Below, piece by piece: positions 7,852-14,846 of a DNA stretch of 28,262 bases (position 1 is the first letter of the stretch; each line of letters starts with the position of its first letter). A program made the position numbers and the translations under genes. A model generated the notes under the pieces. That model did not search any database, was not told the DNA's origin, and saw only the letters and a list, made by a program, of their open reading frames with translations. Source of the stretch: Bacteroidota bacterium (GTDB taxonomy: Bacteria > Bacteroidota > Bacteroidia > Bacteroidales > Bacteroidaceae); the NCBI GenBank assembly GCA_023458215.1, contig JAEXAJ010000184.1, positions 1 to 28,262 of the forward strand, written 5' to 3'.

Positions 7852-8670
7852 ATGGAAATAAAAATGGAACAAATAAACCAAGCACTCAATGGTTCGGAGA
7901 AAGCTTTGGAACAAGTTGTTGTAAGTATAGAGGAGGGAGTTTTTAATTTGTCTTTGCGTATGCTTGGGCGGATTGAAGATGCAGAAGATGCAAAGCAAGA
8001 TATTTTGATCAAAGTCATTACCAATCTTTCTTCCTATAAAGGAGAAAGTTTATTTTCGACTTGGGTTTATCGTATTGCAGTGAATCATTTACTTAATGAG
8101 AAGGATAAACTGTTTATCAACCGTCCGCTATCTTTTGAGATATTTGGTAAAGATATAGATAATTATGTAATGTCTGCTGCCGAACAAGTTAGTTTAGTTG
8201 AAAAAAGCATGTTATCTGAAGAACTTAAAATATCGTGTACAAATGTGATGCTGCAATGTCTTGCGCCATTGGATAGATTAGTTTTCATTTTAGGAACTAT
8301 GTTCCATGTAGAAAGTGGTGTCGGTGCTGAAATTACAGGGTTATCAGCCGATAATTTTAGACAACGATTGTCTCGTTGCAAAAAGGTGATGAGTCATTTT
8401 CTATCTGAGTATTGTGAGCATGGAGGAGGAAGAAAGTGCAAATGTATGAATCGGGTTAATTATGCGCTAGCCCAACATAGAGTAGATTTAACATTACCAT
8501 ATTTATCATCAGCAATACCTGACGCCGTTTCTAATTCAAAAATTGCAATGGAAAATATTGATGCTGCAACAGCATTATACTCCAGTTTACTAAAACATGC
8601 TTCTAAAAAGCAAGCTAAAGATTTTCTCATGAACTTAATTAAAACCGATGATTTTTCAATAACCAAATAA
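7852..8670 (+). CDS. ECF-type sigma-70 family RNA polymerase sigma factor with Cys-containing C-terminal extension
   Basis: The 272-residue protein has a region 2-like domain (about 15-85). It includes GRIEDAEDAKQDILIKVI and FSTWVYRIAVNHLL, the usual -10-recognition and core-binding block. A degenerate region 4-like helical part follows (about 125-185, ending ITGLSADNFRQRLSRCKKVM). The last ~85 residues are an extra helical tail beginning with Cys188, Cys196 and Cys198 (CEHGGGRKCKC), which could be a metal- or redox-sensing site. No anti-sigma gene adjoins; the next gene, 8 nt away, encodes a small membrane protein. An alternative start at Met5 (7864) is possible. The target promoters are unknown, and autoregulation or regulation by the tail is inference. 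Confidence 0.8.
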   Translation: MEIKMEQINQALNGSEKALEQVVVSIEEGVFNLSLRMLGRIEDAEDAKQDILIKVITNLSSYKGESLFSTWVYRIAVNHLLNEKDKLFINRPLSFEIFGKDIDNYVMSAAEQVSLVEKSMLSEELKISCTNVMLQCLAPLDRLVFILGTMFHVESGVGAEITGLSADNFRQRLSRCKKVMSHFLSEYCEHGGGRKCKCMNRVNYALAQHRVDLTLPYLSSAIPDAVSNSKIAMENIDAATALYSSLLKHASKKQAKDFLMNLIKTDDFSITK

Positions 8671-8678
8671 TTTGTAAT

Positions 8679-8999
8679 ATGGATAAATTAATCTTTTCGA
8701 TACTAGTAGGTTTGGCTGCAGGAGCCGTAGATATAATTCCTATGATTATACAAAAATTACCACGACGCTCTATTGTATCAGCATTTTTTCATTATTTATT
8801 TGTTTCAATAGTAATACTAAATGTAGATATTCCACATCTTGTTTGGTGGCTGGAAGGTGGTATCGTAGGCTTGGCAATGACAATTCCTATGCTTATTCAA
8901 ATAGGAGATTCAGACAAAAAATCTTTGCCGATAATCGCAGTCAATGGCTTGTTATTAGGTACTTTAATAGGCATTGTTGGACACTGTTTGTATAATTAA
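8679..8999 (+). CDS. Small membrane protein of unknown function, partner of the sigma factor
   Basis: This 106-residue, very hydrophobic protein has segments at about 4-24, 34-50, 53-73 and 82-104. Gly-rich small-residue patterns (VGLAAGAVDIIP, LEGGIVGLAMTIP, NGLLLGTLIGIVGH) suggest helix packing, possibly two related helical hairpins. The gene starts 8 nt after the sigma factor stop, so co-transcription is very likely. By position it could sense or sequester for the sigma factor at the inner membrane, but it has no recognisable anti-sigma domain, so that is inference only. Confidence 0.7.
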   Translation: MDKLIFSILVGLAAGAVDIIPMIIQKLPRRSIVSAFFHYLFVSIVILNVDIPHLVWWLEGGIVGLAMTIPMLIQIGDSDKKSLPIIAVNGLLLGTLIGIVGHCLYN

Positions 9000-9080
9000 C
9001 TATCTAACAATAGTATTCTCTTAATGGGATTATGAGGAAGAAAAATGATAAATATCTAACCGTGCCTTAGATTCTTTCGT

Positions 9081-9088
9081 TATATTTG
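9081..9088 (+). promoter_or_regulatory. -7 box upstream of the methyltransferase
   Basis: Reads TATATTTG, an exact TAnnTTTG match. The transcript would begin near 9093 and include the short relic frame at 9118 before the methyltransferase. Confidence 0.5.
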
Positions 9089-9117
9089 CGAATGCCCACA
9101 TAATTTAGAATGCAAGA

Positions 9118-9183
9118 ATGAAAAAAGCTTTTTATCTTATGTTGCTCTAGTCCCTTTACGGTTGCGGTTTAGTTTATGAATAA
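9118..9183 (+). pseudogene. Relic of a lipoprotein leader
   Basis: From the ATG at 9118 the frame reads MKKAFYLMLL, then TAG (9148-9150), then SLYGCGLVYE and TAA (9181-9183). With the TAG ignored this resembles a lipoprotein signal peptide with a lipobox-like LYGC. It is immediately upstream of, and slightly overlaps, the methyltransferase start. It may be a decayed gene start or chance. Confidence 0.3.
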
Positions 9184-9958
9184 CTTGAAGAACACAATGA
9201 ATATAGACTACAAGGTTGGCGATTTGATTTATGATGCAAATATCTATGACGGATTGAATACCTCCCTGTCTGATTTGCACTTTTATAAAAAGTGGTTGCC
9301 TCAGCATAAGGATGCTAAAATACTTGAACTCTGCTGCGGCACAGGCAGACTTACACTGCCAATTGCAAAGGAGGGATACAATATTTGTGGAGTAGATTAC
9401 ACTCCATCAATGCTTGAACGGGCAAAGGTAAAAGCTTCCGATGCAGGATTGGATATTAATTTCATTGAAGCAGATATTAGAACATTAAACTTGCAGGAAA
9501 AATTTGATCTTGTTTTTATTCCATTTAATTCAATCCATCATTTATATAAAAACGAAGACCTGTTTGAGGCCTTAAAGAGAGTTCAAAATCACCTCAAGGA
9601 AGGAGGAATATTTTTATTAGATTGCTTTAATCCTAATATTCAATATATAGTTGAAAACCAAAAAGACCTAAAAGTAATTGCTGAATATACCACCAGCGAT
9701 GGAAGGAAAGTATTGATAAAGCAATTCATGCGCTATGAAAACGCAACCCAAATCAATCGCATAGAATGGCATTATTTTATAAATGATGAGTTCCATTCAA
9801 TCCAAAATATGGATATGAGACTATTTTTTCCTCAAGAATTGGATTCATATCTGGAACGAGCCGGATTTAATGTTATTCACAAGTTTGGAGATTTTGAAGA
9901 AGAAGCGTTTAATGATAATTCGGAAAAACAGATATACGTCTTAGCATTAAATCAGTGA
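9176..9958 (+). CDS. Class I SAM-dependent methyltransferase
   Basis: The 260-residue protein has a Rossmann-type methyltransferase core. Motif I reads ILELCCGTGRLTLPIA (about 49-64), the acidic residue after strand 2 is in CGVDYTPSML, motif II-like FIEADIRTL follows, and strand 4 is FDLVFIPFNSIHHL. A C-terminal beta-rich part (about 150-260) resembles that of small-molecule methyltransferases. It transfers a methyl group from SAM, but the acceptor cannot be told from sequence. Met8 (9197) is an alternative start. The gene is AT-rich compared with the arg block and sits among orphan genes, consistent with horizontal acquisition. No partner gene is evident. Confidence 0.85.
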   Translation: MNNLKNTMNIDYKVGDLIYDANIYDGLNTSLSDLHFYKKWLPQHKDAKILELCCGTGRLTLPIAKEGYNICGVDYTPSMLERAKVKASDAGLDINFIEADIRTLNLQEKFDLVFIPFNSIHHLYKNEDLFEALKRVQNHLKEGGIFLLDCFNPNIQYIVENQKDLKVIAEYTTSDGRKVLIKQFMRYENATQINRIEWHYFINDEFHSIQNMDMRLFFPQELDSYLERAGFNVIHKFGDFEEEAFNDNSEKQIYVLALNQ

Positions 9959-10018
9959 TTAACAAACAACGCTCCATTTAAAGCAGCATGCTGCCAAACG
10001 TTATCATAAATAGTAGAA

Positions 10019-10690
10019 ATGAAATTCAGAATACCAATAATAGTACATTTCATTGGGATTGCATTAATCATATTTAATTTGTGCTTCATTCCATTTGATA
10101 GCCATTTAAGATATGGCATCAGTCATATTGTATGTTGGCTAGTCGTTCTATCGGCTGCTTTTGCCTTTTTTGGTGTACCCAAAGCAATTCCTTCGAGGAA
10201 GTGGATTAAATGTTATTTCGGCATTTACTTTTTTAATACCTGTTTCATGGCACTTTATCCTTTGGCTATGGCTGTCTTGTTTATGATAGCAGTCTGTGTG
10301 CCCGAAGGATGGCGTCTGATGGTTGTAGAAGATTATTTTGTACAGGCATTGATACCTAAAAAGGTGGAATGTGAAGACTCCGTCTATATAGTCCGAAGTT
10401 GGAATGACGTAGAATATACCGATAATAATAAAATGTTCTATTTATACCAAAAAGAACCATTGCTGGAACGAATGATTACCAAACGTCGTGCCGGAGATTG
10501 TGAACATGAAACGTATCATGCAAAGCGAATTTTGGAAGTGGATAAAGACAAAGGAATACTCAAAATAGAAGTAGAAGTAAGCTCCTGTGCCACCCATGAT
10601 GTTGTTAGAAATGAAATTCAAGAATGGAGAATAAATGAGCGGATTTATAGACATACTTGTGGAAATGCCAAAAGAAAAGAAACTCGCTGA
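10019..10690 (+). CDS. Membrane protein of unknown function
   Basis: The 223-residue protein has three hydrophobic stretches (about 5-25, 33-54 and 66-94), then a soluble C-terminal domain (about 95-223) rich in charged residues and beta-like segments. Examples of the latter are SVYIVRSWNDVEYTDNN, GILKIEVEVSSCATHDV and EWRINERIYRHTCGN. I do not recognise the family. It starts 60 nt after the methyltransferase; the gap contains the 12-nt palindrome GCAGCATGCTGC. AT-rich composition matches its upstream neighbour. Its last codons overlap a 31-residue frame (10635-10730). Confidence 0.6.
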   Translation: MKFRIPIIVHFIGIALIIFNLCFIPFDSHLRYGISHIVCWLVVLSAAFAFFGVPKAIPSRKWIKCYFGIYFFNTCFMALYPLAMAVLFMIAVCVPEGWRLMVVEDYFVQALIPKKVECEDSVYIVRSWNDVEYTDNNKMFYLYQKEPLLERMITKRRAGDCEHETYHAKRILEVDKDKGILKIEVEVSSCATHDVVRNEIQEWRINERIYRHTCGNAKRKETR

Positions 10691-10732
10691 TTTCAATAAA
10701 GGCTACACGCTGCAAGGTTTTTCCGACTGAGT

Positions 10733-11020
10733 ATGATCGACGCTCTCTGTACATATGCCAGTATCGGTGCAACCATAAGACTGGGAGACTTCGGCAGTAT
10801 CCGACCGGCATTGAATTGTAAAAGCCAAGATGAGGCCAAATCTGTGACGGCCGATGTGGTTTATCGACAAAAGTTGATTTTCGTACCGGGGCAATGGTTG
10901 AAGAATATGATGAAAAGCTCAGGCGTAAGCCGTATGGTAGTTGAGTCGGAAGAAACTTCTAATGGAAACGTAGGAAGCACAGGCAGACCGAAAGATGAAA
11001 ATGATAATCCATTAGGATAA
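10733..11020 (+). pseudogene. 5'-truncated HU-like DNA-binding protein fragment
   Basis: The 95 residues from the first ATG contain the HU-related core block RLGDFGSIRPALNCKSQ, then VTADVVYRQKLIFVPGQWLKNMM and a polar Gly/Asn/Asp-rich tail (GSTGRPKDENDNPLG). These are typical of the C-terminal two thirds of Bacteroides HU-related proteins. The N-terminal helices expected before MIDALCTYASIG are missing: the frame is open only back to 10700, then stops. A separate 31-residue frame (10635-10730, ending KGYTLQGFSD) lies just upstream and could be part of the broken 5' end. A clean terminator follows at 11048. It is most likely a decayed or truncated gene, though a short product is possible. Confidence 0.55.
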
Positions 11021-11047
11021 AGTAGCAATTTTCCTATAATTAAGTAT

Positions 11048-11080
11048 AAGCCGGGCTGTTTTGCAGTCCGGCTTTCTTTT
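11048..11080 (+). terminator. Rho-independent terminator before argR
   Basis: AAGCCGG pairs with CCGGCTT and CTG with CAG (joined by a G-T pair) around a TTTTG loop, followed by TCTTTT. It isolates the arg operon from the accessory genes upstream. Confidence 0.8.
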
Positions 11081-11131
11081 AAAATAGAATAAAATTCCAT
11101 TGTTTCTGCATATTATTTCCAAAAATATCGC

Positions 11132-11139
11132 TACTTTTG
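11132..11139 (+). promoter_or_regulatory. -7 box of the argR operon
   Basis: Reads TACTTTTG, an exact TAnnTTTG match about 30 nt before the argR ATG. The following AT-rich stretch (GGAATAATTATACAT) is where an ArgR operator could lie, but I cannot identify a firm ARG box. Confidence 0.55.
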
Positions 11140-11168
11140 CGCCATCATTGGAATAATTATACATAAAC

Positions 11169-11642
11169 ATGAAGAAAAAAGCCAATCGGTTAGACGCCAT
11201 TAAAATGATTATCTCAAGCAAAGACATAAGTTCTCAGGAAGAACTGTTGCAGGCTTTGGGAAAGGAAGGCTTTGAATTGACACAAGCCACTCTGTCACGC
11301 GACTTGAAACAGTTGAAAGTTGCCAAAGCAGCCAATATGAACGGTAAATACGTCTATGTGTTGCCAAACAACATTATGTACAAACGTTCTAACGACCAGA
11401 GCGCCAGCGAAATGTTAATGAATAGCGGATTTATCTCGATTCAATTTTCCGGTAATATCGCCGTCATCCGTACCCGCCCCGGATATGCCAGCAGTATGGC
11501 ATACGATATCGACAATCGCGAATGTCCTGCCATCTTGGGCACTATTGCCGGAGATGATACCATTATGATGGTTGTTCACGAAGCGGCATCTCACGAAGAA
11601 GTGCGCATCTTCCTGTCACAAATCATTCCGCATTTGAAGTAA
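11169..11642 (+). CDS. argR: Arginine repressor
   Basis: The 157-residue protein has the two-domain ArgR layout. The N-terminal winged helix-turn-helix (about 1-75) includes the recognition segment TQATLSRDLKQLKVAK, and the C-terminal arginine-binding oligomerisation domain (about 85-157) includes GTIAGDDTIMMVV. Length is normal. ArgR hexamers bind operators when arginine is plentiful. Being first in the cluster after a dedicated promoter, it probably represses its own operon and the downstream arg genes. Confidence 0.95.
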   Translation: MKKKANRLDAIKMIISSKDISSQEELLQALGKEGFELTQATLSRDLKQLKVAKAANMNGKYVYVLPNNIMYKRSNDQSASEMLMNSGFISIQFSGNIAVIRTRPGYASSMAYDIDNRECPAILGTIAGDDTIMMVVHEAASHEEVRIFLSQIIPHLK

Positions 11643-11672
11643 GTCATATAAATAAGAAATTTAAATAAAGAA

Positions 11673-12230
11673 ATGGATTCGAAACAAATTGATGTGATGG
11701 TGGCTGACGCCTCACATGAAGTTTACGTGGATAAGATTTTGGATACCATCCGGGACGCTGCCAAGGTACGCGGAACGGGCATCGCAGAACGTACACACGA
11801 ATATGTAGCAACTAAGATGAAGGAAGGGAAAGCTATCATCGCCTTGTGTGGAGATGTTTTTGCGGGCTTTACCTACATTGAAAGCTGGGGCAATAAACAG
11901 TATGTAGCTACATCCGGATTGATTGTTCATCCCGACTTTCGTGGTTTAGGGCTGGCAAAACGTATTAAAACCGCTTCTTTCCGTCTGGCCCGATTGCGAT
12001 GGCCTAATGCAAAAATATTCAGTCTGACCAGTGGAGCCGCCGTAATGAAAATGAATACGGAGCTAGGGTATGTCCCCGTTACCTTCAATGAACTGACTGA
12101 CGATGAGTCTTTTTGGAAAGGTTGCGAAGGTTGCATCAACCACGATATATTAGTAGCCAAGAATCGTAAATTCTGCATTTGCACGGCGATGCTATACGAT
12201 CCGAAGTTGCACGAAGAAGATAAAATATAA
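11673..12230 (+). CDS. GNAT-family N-acyltransferase, candidate first enzyme of the arginine pathway
   Basis: The 185-residue protein has a GNAT fold. The acyl-CoA pyrophosphate-binding motif is in GLIVHPDFRGLGLAKR (RGLGLA at 90-95), preceded by a typical strand (VFAGFTYIES). The C-terminal part carries four Cys (150, 153, 167, 169) in CEGC and CIC pairs, which could bind metal. It lies between argR and argG in the same direction, 30 nt after argR. No argA/argJ-type gene is in the window, so it is a good candidate for making the N-acylated glutamate that ArgC and ArgD act on. In Bacteroides that is expected to be N-succinylglutamate. The GNAT assignment is firm; the substrate is inference from context. 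Confidence 0.8.
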   Translation: MDSKQIDVMVADASHEVYVDKILDTIRDAAKVRGTGIAERTHEYVATKMKEGKAIIALCGDVFAGFTYIESWGNKQYVATSGLIVHPDFRGLGLAKRIKTASFRLARLRWPNAKIFSLTSGAAVMKMNTELGYVPVTFNELTDDESFWKGCEGCINHDILVAKNRKFCICTAMLYDPKLHEEDKI

Positions 12231-12233
12231 ATA

Positions 12234-12327
12234 AATTAAGAATGATGAATGAAGAATGAAGAATTGGCTGCGCAATGCATACATCCCGCATGGAAATTCT
12301 TCATTCTTCATTCTAAATTCTTCATTA
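12234..12327. repeat. Palindromic intergenic element, copy 1
   Basis: Arms built from ATGAAGA-type heptamers (AATGAAGAATGAAGAATT) are mirrored by AATTCTTCATTCTTCATT around a core containing GGCTGCGC and CCGCATGG. The same arms and core occur in opposite orientation at 17533-17623. It fills the GNAT-argG gap and creates an in-frame upstream extension of argG (ATG at 12256) that is not homologous protein. Confidence 0.85.
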
Positions 12328-12339
12328 AAACAACATAGT

Positions 12340-13548
12340 ATGGAAGCTAAGAAGAAAAAAGTAGTAGTCGCATTCAGCGGCGGTTTGGACACCTCGTTTA
12401 CGGTAATGTACCTTGCGAAAGAAAAAGGTTATGAAGTATATGCTGCTTGTGCCAATACCGGAGGTTTCAGCCCCGAACAACTGAAAACCAACGAAGAGAA
12501 CGCCTACAAACTGGGCGCAAAAGAATATGTAACCATCGACGTAACACAAGAGTATTACGAAAAGAGCCTGAAATATATGGTTTATGGTAACGTATTGCGC
12601 AACGGAACCTATCCTATCTCTGTAAGTTCCGAACGTATATTCCAGGCACTCGCCATCTCACGCTATGCCAACGAAATCGATGCGGATGCTATTGCTCACG
12701 GTTCTACAGGTGCCGGCAACGACCAGATCCGTTTCGACATGACTTTCCTAGTGATGGCTCCGGGAGTGGAAATCATTACGCTGACACGTGACATGGCTTT
12801 GAGCCGTCAGGAAGAGATCGATTACCTGAACAAGCATGGTTTTGCAGCGGACTTCGCCAAACTGAAATACTCTTATAATGTAGGATTGTGGGGAACTTCC
12901 ATCTGTGGAGGCGAAATTTTGGATTCAGCACAAGGGTTGCCCGAAAGTGCTTATCTGAAACATTGCACCAAAGAGGGTAGCGAACAGCTGCGCCTTACTT
13001 TTGAAAAGGGCGAACTGAAAGCTGTGAACGATGAGAAAATCGACGATCCTATCCAAGCTATTCTGAAAGTAGAAGAGATTGGTGCAGCTTATGGTATCGG
13101 ACGTGACATGCACGTAGGTGATACGATTATCGGCATCAAAGGTCGTGTAGGCTTCGAAGCCGCTGCGCCTATGCTGATTATCGGCGCACACCGCTTCCTG
13201 GAAAAATATACATTGAGCAAATGGCAACAATACTGGAAAGACCAAGTTGCCAACTGGTACGGAATGTTCTTGCACGAAAGTCAATACCTGGAACCGGTAA
13301 TGCGTGATATTGAAGCAATGCTCGAATCTTCTCAGCGTAACGTAAACGGTACCGCTATCCTCGAACTCCGTCCGCTCGGTTTCTCTACCGTAGGTGTAGA
13401 AAGTGAAGACGACCTCGTGAAAAACAAGTTGGGCGAATACGGCGAAATGCAGAAAGGCTGGACAGCAGAAGATGCGAAAGGATTTATCAAGGTAACTTCT
13501 ACTCCGCTGCGTGCTTATTACGCTAATCATAAAGACGAAAAAATATAA
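12340..13548 (+). CDS. argG: Argininosuccinate synthase
   Basis: This enzyme joins citrulline and aspartate with ATP to form argininosuccinate. The 402-residue protein begins MEAKKKKVVVAFSGGLDTSF; the P-loop AFSGGLDTS binds ATP, and STGAGNDQIRFD and SVSSERIF are conserved binding segments of the family. The frame extends upstream to an ATG at 12256, but those 28 codons are translated palindromic repeat, so the ATG at 12340 is the start. It precedes a PspC gene by 17 nt in the arg operon. Confidence 0.95.
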   Translation: MEAKKKKVVVAFSGGLDTSFTVMYLAKEKGYEVYAACANTGGFSPEQLKTNEENAYKLGAKEYVTIDVTQEYYEKSLKYMVYGNVLRNGTYPISVSSERIFQALAISRYANEIDADAIAHGSTGAGNDQIRFDMTFLVMAPGVEIITLTRDMALSRQEEIDYLNKHGFAADFAKLKYSYNVGLWGTSICGGEILDSAQGLPESAYLKHCTKEGSEQLRLTFEKGELKAVNDEKIDDPIQAILKVEEIGAAYGIGRDMHVGDTIIGIKGRVGFEAAAPMLIIGAHRFLEKYTLSKWQQYWKDQVANWYGMFLHESQYLEPVMRDIEAMLESSQRNVNGTAILELRPLGFSTVGVESEDDLVKNKLGEYGEMQKGWTAEDAKGFIKVTSTPLRAYYANHKDEKI

Positions 13549-13565
13549 ATCACTAGAATAACACT

Positions 13566-13760
13566 ATGGAGAATAATAAGAAACTCACACGTTCACGTAG
13601 CGATAAGATGTTGGCCGGTGTCTGCGGAGGCTTGGCTGAATATTTCGAGCTGGATCCTTCATTAGTGCGCATCGGTTATGCACTATTGACTCTATTTACT
13701 GCATTCGCAGGAATACCTGTATACCTCATAATGTGGCTTGTTGTTCCGGAAAAAAGATAA
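13566..13760 (+). CDS. PspC-domain small membrane protein
   Basis: The 64-residue protein matches a bare PspC domain: basic N-terminus KLTRSRSDKMLAGVCGGLAEYF, the DPSLVRIGYALL helix and a membrane segment (about 38-60) ending in VVPEKR. PspC proteins respond to envelope stress; here it stands alone without other psp genes. It is 17 nt after argG and only 5 nt before argC, so it is co-transcribed with arginine genes. No link between the two roles is evident from sequence. Confidence 0.9.
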   Translation: MENNKKLTRSRSDKMLAGVCGGLAEYFELDPSLVRIGYALLTLFTAFAGIPVYLIMWLVVPEKR

Positions 13761-13765
13761 AAGAC

Positions 13766-14734
13766 ATGATAAAAGTAGGAATCATCGGCGGAGCCGGATA
13801 TACGGCAGGCGAACTGATACGTTTGCTTATCAACCATCCGGAAGCGGAAATCGTTTTCGTAAATAGTTCGAGCAACGCCGGCAACAAAATTACCGATGTA
13901 CACGAAGGACTGTACGGAGAAACAGATTTAGTATTCACCGACGAACTGCCGTTGGAAGAAATTGATGTGCTCTTTTTCTGCACCGCACATGGCGACACGA
14001 AGAAATTCCTCGAAAGCCACAATGTGCCGGAAGAGTTGAAGATTATCGACCTCTCTATGGATTACCGCATCGCATCTCCCGAGCATGACTTTGTTTATGG
14101 GCTGCCGGAACTGAACCGCCGTGCTACTTGTACAGCGAAGCATGTTGCCAATCCGGGATGTTTTGCCACGTGCATCCAGTTGGGGCTATTGCCCCTTGCC
14201 AAGCACCTGATGTTGAATGATGACATCATGGTGAATGCCATCACCGGTAGTACGGGGGCAGGAGTGAAACCGGGTGCTACAAGTCACTTCAGCTGGCGCA
14301 ACAATAACATGAGTGTATACAAGGCTTTCGACCACCAGCACGTGCCCGAAATCAAGCAATCACTCAGCCAGTTGCAGAATAGTTTTGATTCGGAAATAGA
14401 CTTTATTCCTTACCGTGGTGACTTTGCGCGTGGTATCTTTACAACGATTGTAGTCAAGACAAAGGTTGCTTTGGAAGAAATCGTCCGCATGTACCAAGAG
14501 TATTATGCCAAAGATTCTTTCACCTTCATTGTAGAGAAGAACATCGACCTGAAGCAAGTGGTGAACACCAACAAATGCCTCATCCATTTGGAGAAGCATG
14601 GCGACAAGCTACTCATCATCTCCTGCATCGATAACTTGCTGAAAGGTGCCAGCGGTCAGGCTGTTCATAATATGAATTTGATGTTTAACTTAGAAGAAAC
14701 AGTCGGCCTCAGGCTGAAGCCGTCGGCCTTTTAA
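13766..14734 (+). CDS. argC: N-acyl-gamma-glutamyl-phosphate reductase
   Basis: This enzyme reduces N-acylglutamyl phosphate to the semialdehyde with NADPH. The 322-residue protein starts MIKVGIIGGAGYTAGEL (Rossmann nucleotide motif). It has the catalytic Cys132 in ANPGCFATC and ends with the usual LLKGASGQAVHNMNLM segment. The frame opens 11 codons earlier inside the PspC gene, but the family N-terminus fixes the start at 13766. In Bacteroides the acyl group is probably succinyl. A 26-bp perfect palindrome lies between it and argD. Confidence 0.95.
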   Translation: MIKVGIIGGAGYTAGELIRLLINHPEAEIVFVNSSSNAGNKITDVHEGLYGETDLVFTDELPLEEIDVLFFCTAHGDTKKFLESHNVPEELKIIDLSMDYRIASPEHDFVYGLPELNRRATCTAKHVANPGCFATCIQLGLLPLAKHLMLNDDIMVNAITGSTGAGVKPGATSHFSWRNNNMSVYKAFDHQHVPEIKQSLSQLQNSFDSEIDFIPYRGDFARGIFTTIVVKTKVALEEIVRMYQEYYAKDSFTFIVEKNIDLKQVVNTNKCLIHLEKHGDKLLIISCIDNLLKGASGQAVHNMNLMFNLEETVGLRLKPSAF

Positions 14735-14768
14735 TGCTTTAATATAATAATATAAGAACATCAACATA

Positions 14769-14822
14769 ATAAATTTATACTATCTGTCATCCTGAGCAGG
14801 ATGACAGATAGTATAAATTTAT
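14769..14822. repeat. Perfect 26-bp inverted repeat between argC and argD
   Basis: Two 26-nt arms are exactly complementary around a 2-nt AG centre, with the GC-richer tip TCATCCTG/CAGGATGA and AT-rich outer ends. There is no T-tract, so it is not a standard terminator. In RNA it would form a very stable hairpin 24 nt before the argD start. Confidence 0.9.
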
Positions 14823-14846
14823 CTATAATCAAACTAAGTATAAATT

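Noticed and set aside
9951..10010. Integron attC-like look (TAACAAACAACGCTCC ... AACGTTATC) after the methyltransferase
   Set aside because: The outer core half-sites do not fit the consensus well and the inner part lacks the required imperfect complementarity. Only a 12-nt central palindrome is present, and no integron integrase is in the window.
12925..13530. 201-residue minus-strand open frame
   Set aside because: It is antisense to argG, whose frame is fully conserved; it is a shadow frame.
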